Origin: Betaproteobacteria bacterium
Lineage (GTDB): Bacteria; Pseudomonadota; Gammaproteobacteria; Burkholderiales; Burkholderiaceae_C
Reading direction: 5' to 3'
Assembly (NCBI GenBank): GCA_947448675.1
Contig: CANFOR010000016.1
Span: forward strand, 1 to 22,109
Length of the DNA: 22,109 nucleotides
Within the stretch, counting starts at the first letter, position 1, and every line of letters begins with the position of its first letter. The position numbers and the translations under genes were made by a program. This document shows, in pieces, positions 15,461-22,109 of this stretch. The notes under the pieces were generated by a model that saw only the letters and a program-made list of their open reading frames with translations, had not been told where the DNA came from and searched no databases.

Positions 15461-15466
15461 TAAAAT
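15461..15466 (+). promoter_or_regulatory. Candidate -10 of alaS
   Basis: TAAAAT is followed by eight bases and the alaS ATG, so transcription would start within a base or two of the start codon. No Shine-Dalgarno precedes the ATG, and no convincing -35 is visible. Confidence 0.4.
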
Positions 15467-15474
15467 GCGGGCCT

Positions 15475-18132
<2,658 letters not shown>

Positions 18133-18140
18133 GGAAACCT

Positions 18141-18395
18141 ATGCAGCGCTTCAAGTCGATGTTTTTTGCAAGCCAGTCGCTTCATTTGCGAAAAGGGCTT
18201 AGCGTTCTGGCCATCTTGGGCTTGTGCAGTTTGTCTGGTTGTGCCGTGATTGCGGTGGCCGATGCCGCAGCCAGCATTGCCGTTTCGACGGCCAGCTTGG
18301 CCGTAGACGCAGCGGTGGGTACGGCCAAAGTGGCGGGCAAAATTGTCGGCAAAGTGGCGGACAAAACCGTCGATGCCGTCTTACCTGACAAATGA
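18141..18395 (+). CDS. Small lipoprotein, probably NF038104-like
   Basis: The ATG at 18141 follows AAGGAA that overlaps the alaS stop. The 84-residue product has a signal segment GLSVLAILGLCSLSGC with a good lipobox. The mature part is Ala/Val/Lys-rich (VIAVADAAASIAVSTASLAVDAAVGTAKVAGKIVGKVADKTVDAVLPDK). It resembles, from memory, a small betaproteobacterial lipoprotein family (NF038104). The short repeats predict an amphipathic helix near the membrane. Function is unknown. The gene is 8 bases after alaS and is probably co-transcribed with it. An in-frame start at 18111, inside alaS, is less likely. Confidence 0.75.
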   Translation: MQRFKSMFFASQSLHLRKGLSVLAILGLCSLSGCAVIAVADAAASIAVSTASLAVDAAVGTAKVAGKIVGKVADKTVDAVLPDK

Positions 18396-18404
18396 CCCGA
18401 AGTT

Positions 18405-18438
18405 GTATTGATTGACAATACTTGGGTATTCATATTAG
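18405..18438 (+). promoter_or_regulatory. Promoter with interleaved inverted repeats ahead of the GG-leader peptide
   Basis: TTGACA, a consensus -35, lies at 18412-18417. The best -10 is TATTAG at 18433-18438 (spacing 15, short), so the -10 is uncertain. Two inverted repeats overlap the -35 and the spacer: GTATTG-N5-CAATAC (18405-18421) and AATAC-TTGG-GTATT (18417-18430). They share the CAATAC arm, which suggests an operator or two competing ones. A start near 18445 would leave a 40-nt leader. Confidence 0.5.
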
Positions 18439-18486
18439 ACTCAAACCCTCAAGGTCTTAGGCCTATTTGGTTAATGAGGTAAAAAT

Positions 18487-18783
18487 ATGCGTACTCTGAG
18501 TCGTGAAGAAATGCACACGGTTGCTGGTGGTTTTGGTTTTTGTCGGCCCGCTCCAACGCCCGTTAATTGCGCACCGGTTGTTAATTGCGGTCTGTTTGGA
18601 TTGCTCAGCCTGTTTAACTTTGGCTGCGTGGTCGCGGCTCCGGCCCCATGTCCAGCACCCGCACCTTGCCCAGCTCCAGCGCCAGCACCTTGCCCAGCGC
18701 CTGCCCCAGCTCCGAGCTCGTGTAACCCGCACCCCAGTAGCTGCGGTACACCTTGCCCGCCCCCCGTTGCACCCAACGTTTGA
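18487..18783 (+). CDS. Double-glycine-leader secreted peptide, Cys/Pro-rich (bacteriocin-like)
   Basis: This 98-residue peptide has the ribosome binding site GAGGT 7 bases ahead of its ATG. The leader MRTLSREEMHTVAGG follows the GG-leader pattern: Leu at -12, Ser -11, Glu -8, Met (for Leu) -7, Val -4, Gly -2 and -1. Cleavage after Gly15 would give an 83-residue core beginning FGFC. The core has 10 Cys and 24 Pro, a hydrophobic stretch (LFGLLSLFNFG) near residues 35-46, then CPAPAP-type repeats and a tail with four further Cys-Pro-type elements. The repeats arise from tandem DNA: GCACCTTGCCCAGC occurs at 18661 and 18685. I know no described bacteriocin with this core. Disulfides, or Cys modification by an enzyme not seen here, are possible. 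It faces a C39-type exporter gene and a TolC-type gene 34 bp away, which supports export and leader removal. Activity is unknown. Confidence 0.75.
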   Translation: MRTLSREEMHTVAGGFGFCRPAPTPVNCAPVVNCGLFGLLSLFNFGCVVAAPAPCPAPAPCPAPAPAPCPAPAPAPSSCNPHPSSCGTPCPPPVAPNV

Positions 18784-18817
18784 GAGCCCGGCCCCTCCTA
18801 GGGCATGGGGCTGGTAG

Positions 18818-20290
18818 TTAGCGGCGCTGGCTGCTGGGCCCCAACCGTCCGGCCGTAAGGGCTAAGCCAATTTGCGCATTGGCCCGCGCTATTTTGGCCT
18901 GTTGCCATTGCGCTTGCCCAGTGCTCAGTGCCGCTTGCGCAGTGAGCAATTCAATAATCGAACCCACGCCAGCTTTATAGCGCCCCAGGGCTACCTCAAA
19001 GCCTTGTTGCGCTGTGCTCAGAAATGCGCGCGAGGCTGTTTGGTTTTCTTGCTCAATTTGCAATTGGACGACGGCCTGGGCCAAAGCGATGTCGAGTTCA
19101 CGCTCGGCAGCTTGCACCAGGGCCTCGCGGGCGCTGATTTGGCTTTGCACTTGTAACTCGCGGGCAGCTTGTTGGGCTCCGTTAAAAAGCGGTATCGTGG
19201 CCAGCAGTGAGGTGTTGACGCTGCGGTCAAAACCGCCATTGCCCACCCCCAGCGCGCGTGTTGCGGCTAAGCTACCCGATAGACTCAAGCTCCCTCGGCC
19301 GTCGGCGCGTACAGCATCGAGACGCGCAGCCAAAGCCTGGGCATCGGCGCGCAACGCACGTATGCGTGGATGCTCGTTGCGGATGCGTTCCATGTCGGCC
19401 GCGTCGAGGCTGTCGTCGGTCCATTCGGCAAATGCGGTTTCGGGTGCAGGCAGCAGAAGTTCGGTGTTGGCACGCAAGCCCATGGCCACAGCCAGTGCTG
19501 CCGCAGCTGACCGCCAATTGCCCTGTGCGCGCACGCGTTCCAGGGTGGCTTGCGCCAAGGCAGTTTCGGCCTGCAATTTTTCAGACAAAGAGGCTACTTG
19601 GGCGGCATATTTAGCCCGTGCAGCACCGGCGCTTTGTGCAGCCAAGCGCAGCGCCTGCTCTTGCACATCGAGTTTGGCCCGTGCGGCGGCGGCTTCGACA
19701 TAAATTTTTAGCGCGTCCCTGAGACTGGCCAAGGTGTTGGCGTCTTGTGCGGCAAGGGCAGACGCAAGCGATAGGCGCGCTTGCTCCAAGCCTGCGCTAC
19801 GTGCACCAAAGTCAAAAAGCACCCAGCTTAAACCCACCGAGCCGGTTAGGCTTTCCGACAACGCAGAGGAGCCGTTGTTGCTGATCGGAATGCGGTTGGA
19901 CGCGCGCTCAGCAGATAGGTTCACTTGCGGGCGCCAAGCCAAGTCTGCCAGTCTAAGACCCGCGGTTTGTTCGTTGACTGCGGCCAGGGCTTGGCGCATG
20001 TTGGGGCTACGGCAAAGCATCCATTCCAGCGCGCGTTCTAGGCTCAAGACACTGGTGGTGTCGAACTCGGCTAGCGTACAGCCTGCAGCACTTGGAGCCG
20101 CTTGAATAGCAGAGCGCAGCAGGTCTTCTGCTCGCAATGTTGCTGGGCTACTGGCATCTGCCATCGGAGCAGGAGCCGTCCATTCATAGGCCATGCGCAA
20201 TTGAAGTGGCGTTATGAGCGTTTGCGCATGGCTATAGGGCTGGGCAAGGCACAGTGCAAGAGCGTTCGCAAGAACATGGGTCTTCGTCAT
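18818..20290 (-). CDS. TolC-family outer-membrane efflux channel
   Basis: This 490-residue protein starts with a signal peptide (MTKTHVLANALALCLAQPYSHAQ). Two outer-membrane-efflux repeats follow the TolC pattern: SLERALEWMLCRSPNMRQALAAVNEQTAGLRLADLAWRPQVNLSAERAS, barrel strands around SVGLSWVLFDFGARSAGLEQA, then long Ala/Gln-rich helices. A second repeat begins near NEHPRIRALRADAQALAARLDAV and has SLLATIPLFNGAQQAARELQVQ. ALGRYKAGVGSIIELLTAQAAL is the family hallmark near the C-terminus. TolC-type channels join an inner-membrane transporter through a periplasmic adaptor. The start overlaps the ABC transporter stop as ATGA, so the two are translationally coupled. No HlyD-type adaptor gene is visible; it may lie upstream, outside the window. 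The product is the exit channel for the GG peptide by context. Confidence 0.9.
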   Translation of the reverse strand: MTKTHVLANALALCLAQPYSHAQTLITPLQLRMAYEWTAPAPMADASSPATLRAEDLLRSAIQAAPSAAGCTLAEFDTTSVLSLERALEWMLCRSPNMRQALAAVNEQTAGLRLADLAWRPQVNLSAERASNRIPISNNGSSALSESLTGSVGLSWVLFDFGARSAGLEQARLSLASALAAQDANTLASLRDALKIYVEAAAARAKLDVQEQALRLAAQSAGAARAKYAAQVASLSEKLQAETALAQATLERVRAQGNWRSAAAALAVAMGLRANTELLLPAPETAFAEWTDDSLDAADMERIRNEHPRIRALRADAQALAARLDAVRADGRGSLSLSGSLAATRALGVGNGGFDRSVNTSLLATIPLFNGAQQAARELQVQSQISAREALVQAAERELDIALAQAVVQLQIEQENQTASRAFLSTAQQGFEVALGRYKAGVGSIIELLTAQAALSTGQAQWQQAKIARANAQIGLALTAGRLGPSSQRR

Positions 20291-22109
20291 GCGCGTGCGG
20301 GCGCCGAAGCAAGGCGGATACCCATTTTGTTGAAGTAGGCCGCGCTGCTGCCATCAAAACTAACCTTGCCGTTTTGCAGCTCGACCACCCGCTGTGCTGA
20401 CCCAATGGTCTCGGGCCGGTGCGCCACCACAATGCGTGTGATGTGCAGTTTGGCAATGGCTTCGTTCACAGCCATCTCGCGTTCGATGTCTAAGTGGCTG
20501 GTGGCTTCATCGAGCAAGAGCAGCGACGGTTTTTTGTACAAGGCACGGGCCAGCAGCACGCGCTGCTTTTGGCCGCCCGAGAGTACGGTGCCCATGTCGC
20601 CCACCAGGGTTTGGTAGCCCATGGGCATGGCCAAAATGTCTTCGTGAACCGAGGCCGTGCGGGCGCATACTTCGAGCCAAGCCAAGTCGGGCGCAGGGTC
20701 GAAGAAGCTGATGTTGTCGTTGATAGAACCCGCAAACAAGGTGTCGTCTTGCATCACGGTGCCCACCTGCATGCGCCAGGTTTCTGCGCCCAATTTGTCG
20801 AGCGAGGTGCTGCCGATGTTCACGCTGCCTTCATTGGGTTTTACAATGCCCAGCAACAAGTTAACCAAGGTGGTTTTGCCACAACCCGAGCTGCCCACAA
20901 TCGCCACTGATTCGGCGGGCCGCACCACCAAAGACAGCCCATCTAGCACCCAAGGCTCGTCTTGCGCGTAGCGAAACTTAAGTTGCTCGATGCAGATGTC
21001 GCCATGGGCCATCGCTACCATATTGGCGCGCGCCTCGGGCTCGGGCGTGCTCAGCACGACGTCACCCAACCGCTCGCCGTAGAGCTTGAGCATTTTGAGG
21101 TCAATGGCTTGGTTGATGAGGCTGGAGACCCGCCCATCAAACTGGCCGCGATAGGCCATAAATGCCAGCAACATGCCCACGCTCAAACTGCCCGCCATGA
21201 TTTGCGTGCTGCCCACCCAGAGCAGGGTAATATTAAAGGCACCCAGCAAAAGCGTATGCACCAAATTATAAAAAATATGCAATTTTTGGATTTTTAAACC
21301 GGCATTGGTTTCTTGCACCAGCAGGCTTTGCCAAGCGCTACGGCGCTCGTATTGGCGGCCAAAAAGTTTGATGGCGCGCATGCCGCGAATGGTTTCCAAA
21401 TAATGGGTAGACAGGTTCGCGGCACGCACGATGCGCTCGGCGGTGGCGGCATACAGTGGCCGGTACCACAGGACGCGTAAACCCAAATACAGCAGTACCG
21501 ACAACAGCGAGAGCCAGGCTAACACCGGGCTGTAGATGAACATCATCACCAGGGTTAAAACCACTAACAGGCCATCAAAAATGGCCGCTACAAAAGCCGT
21601 GGTGAGCACCCGTTGGATCTCGTCTACAGCACCGGTGCGCGAGACAATGTCGCCCAGATGCCGCTTGTAAAAATACTCTAGCGGCAGGCGCAGCAAATGG
21701 GCAAAAACATTGGCCCGCCATTGCACGCGCAAGCTGGTTTCCATGCTCAGCAAAACCCACGAGCGCAGGGTGGAAATACCGCTTTGCAAAAACAACAGCA
21801 TCACGAAGCCCAAGGCCAGCGTGGTCAGCAAGCTGGCGTCTTGCGCCACGATCACGTAGTCCAAAATCCATTGCATAAACAAAGGACTGACCAGCGCAAA
21901 TACTTCTAAAGAAAAAGACAGCAGCAACACTTGGCCCAGCGCTGGCCACAGCCCCCGCACCTGGCCTATCAGCTGGCCCAGGGCAATGCTTTGCGATTCT
22001 TTGCGCGGCGCAAAGCCGGGGTCTGGCCACAGCTCCAACGCCACACCGGTAAAGTGCTCCGACACTTCCTTCATGCCCAAGCGCCGTTCGCCAAAGCTGG
22101 GGTCGTGCA
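20287..22109 (-). CDS. C39-peptidase ABC exporter (PCAT/bacteriocin-type), N-terminus cut by window
   Basis: 606 residues are visible; the frame is open to the window end. The first residues are the end of a C39 peptidase domain: HDP, with the Asp position of the Cys-His-Asp triad, and HFTGVALEL, typical of active leader-cutting peptidases rather than the degenerate HlyB type. The catalytic Cys and His lie outside the window. Membrane region ~residues 50-330 has six helices. The ATPase shows Walker A VGSSGCGKTTL, signature LSGGQKQRVLLARALY, Walker B LLLLDEATSHLD and switch His in VVAHRPE. PCATs cut GG leaders and export the core peptide across the inner membrane. The stop is coupled by ATGA to the TolC-family gene. 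The nearby GG-leader gene is the obvious substrate. Confidence 0.92.
   Translation of the reverse strand, partial: HDPSFGERRLGMKEVSEHFTGVALELWPDPGFAPRKESQSIALGQLIGQVRGLWPALGQVLLLSFSLEVFALVSPLFMQWILDYVIVAQDASLLTTLALGFVMLLFLQSGISTLRSWVLLSMETSLRVQWRANVFAHLLRLPLEYFYKRHLGDIVSRTGAVDEIQRVLTTAFVAAIFDGLLVVLTLVMMFIYSPVLAWLSLLSVLLYLGLRVLWYRPLYAATAERIVRAANLSTHYLETIRGMRAIKLFGRQYERRSAWQSLLVQETNAGLKIQKLHIFYNLVHTLLLGAFNITLLWVGSTQIMAGSLSVGMLLAFMAYRGQFDGRVSSLINQAIDLKMLKLYGERLGDVVLSTPEPEARANMVAMAHGDICIEQLKFRYAQDEPWVLDGLSLVVRPAESVAIVGSSGCGKTTLVNLLLGIVKPNEGSVNIGSTSLDKLGAETWRMQVGTVMQDDTLFAGSINDNISFFDPAPDLAWLEVCARTASVHEDILAMPMGYQTLVGDMGTVLSGGQKQRVLLARALYKKPSLLLLDEATSHLDIEREMAVNEAIAKLHITRIVVAHRPETIGSAQRVVELQNGKVSFDGSSAAYFNKMGIRLASAPARA

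Noticed and set aside
18408..18420. FNR-like box TTGAT-N4-AATAC
   Set aside because: Only the left half-site matches; the inverted repeats describe the site better.
18661..18720. Tandem repeats considered as a CRISPR or minisatellite
   Set aside because: They are in-frame codon repeats for Cys/Pro/Ala inside a gene with a good ribosome binding site; there are no spacers.
18785..18812. GC-rich hairpin between the peptide and TolC-family genes
   Set aside because: The arms AGCCC/GGGCT and GCCCC/GGGGC can pair, but no U-tract follows on either strand, so I did not call a terminator.

Overview
The window looks like a chromosomal segment from a GC-rich betaproteobacterium, most likely Burkholderiales, family Comamonadaceae (a Rhodoferax- or Polaromonas-like organism). 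The evidence is the dapA-bamC-MBL hydrolase gene order, the style of the AroC, AlaS and DapA proteins, and two kinds of short dispersed repeat that I recall from Comamonadaceae genomes. It holds 17 protein-coding genes, two of them cut by the window edges. I see no rRNA, tRNA, CRISPR array or insertion sequence.

Layout. (1) 2-5168, plus strand: a surface operon. It encodes the end of a DUF11/SdrD-B-like adhesin-type protein, a 1079-residue outer-membrane beta-barrel with an N-terminal Ig-like region, and an OmpA-type peptidoglycan-binding lipoprotein. (2) 5253-7599, minus strand: a probable two-gene catabolic or modification unit, a phytanoyl-CoA-dioxygenase-family Fe/2OG oxygenase followed by a Rossmann/SAF-domain oxidoreductase, separated by a GC-rich hairpin repeat. 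(3) 7703-9966, plus strand: aroC and an MFS transporter overlapping by TTGA. (4) 10119-10487: a very Ala-rich lipoprotein with a strong -10 box, a structured leader and a bidirectional terminator. (5) 10574-15371, minus strand: a tightly packed run of MFS transporter, 49-residue membrane protein, methyltransferase, dapA, bamC and MBL-fold hydrolase. (6) 15475-18395: alaS and a small lipoprotein. (7) 18405-22109: a double-glycine-leader peptide gene facing a TolC-family gene and a C39-peptidase ABC exporter gene (cut by the window end).

The most notable system is region 7. A 98-residue peptide with a textbook GG leader and a core containing 10 Cys and 24 Pro sits 34 bp tail-to-tail from a peptidase-containing ABC transporter and its outer-membrane channel. 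This predicts leader cleavage and secretion of an unusual Cys/Pro-rich peptide, either a bacteriocin or a signalling or surface peptide. Its promoter overlaps interleaved inverted repeats that look like an operator.

Two other patterns stand out. A ~30-bp palindromic element (GCTA-N9-TAGC followed four bases later by NACGC) occurs five times, always inside coding sequence of unrelated genes. aroC, dapA and alaS each have a -10 hexamer only 6-8 nt from their ATG and no Shine-Dalgarno, which suggests leaderless transcripts.
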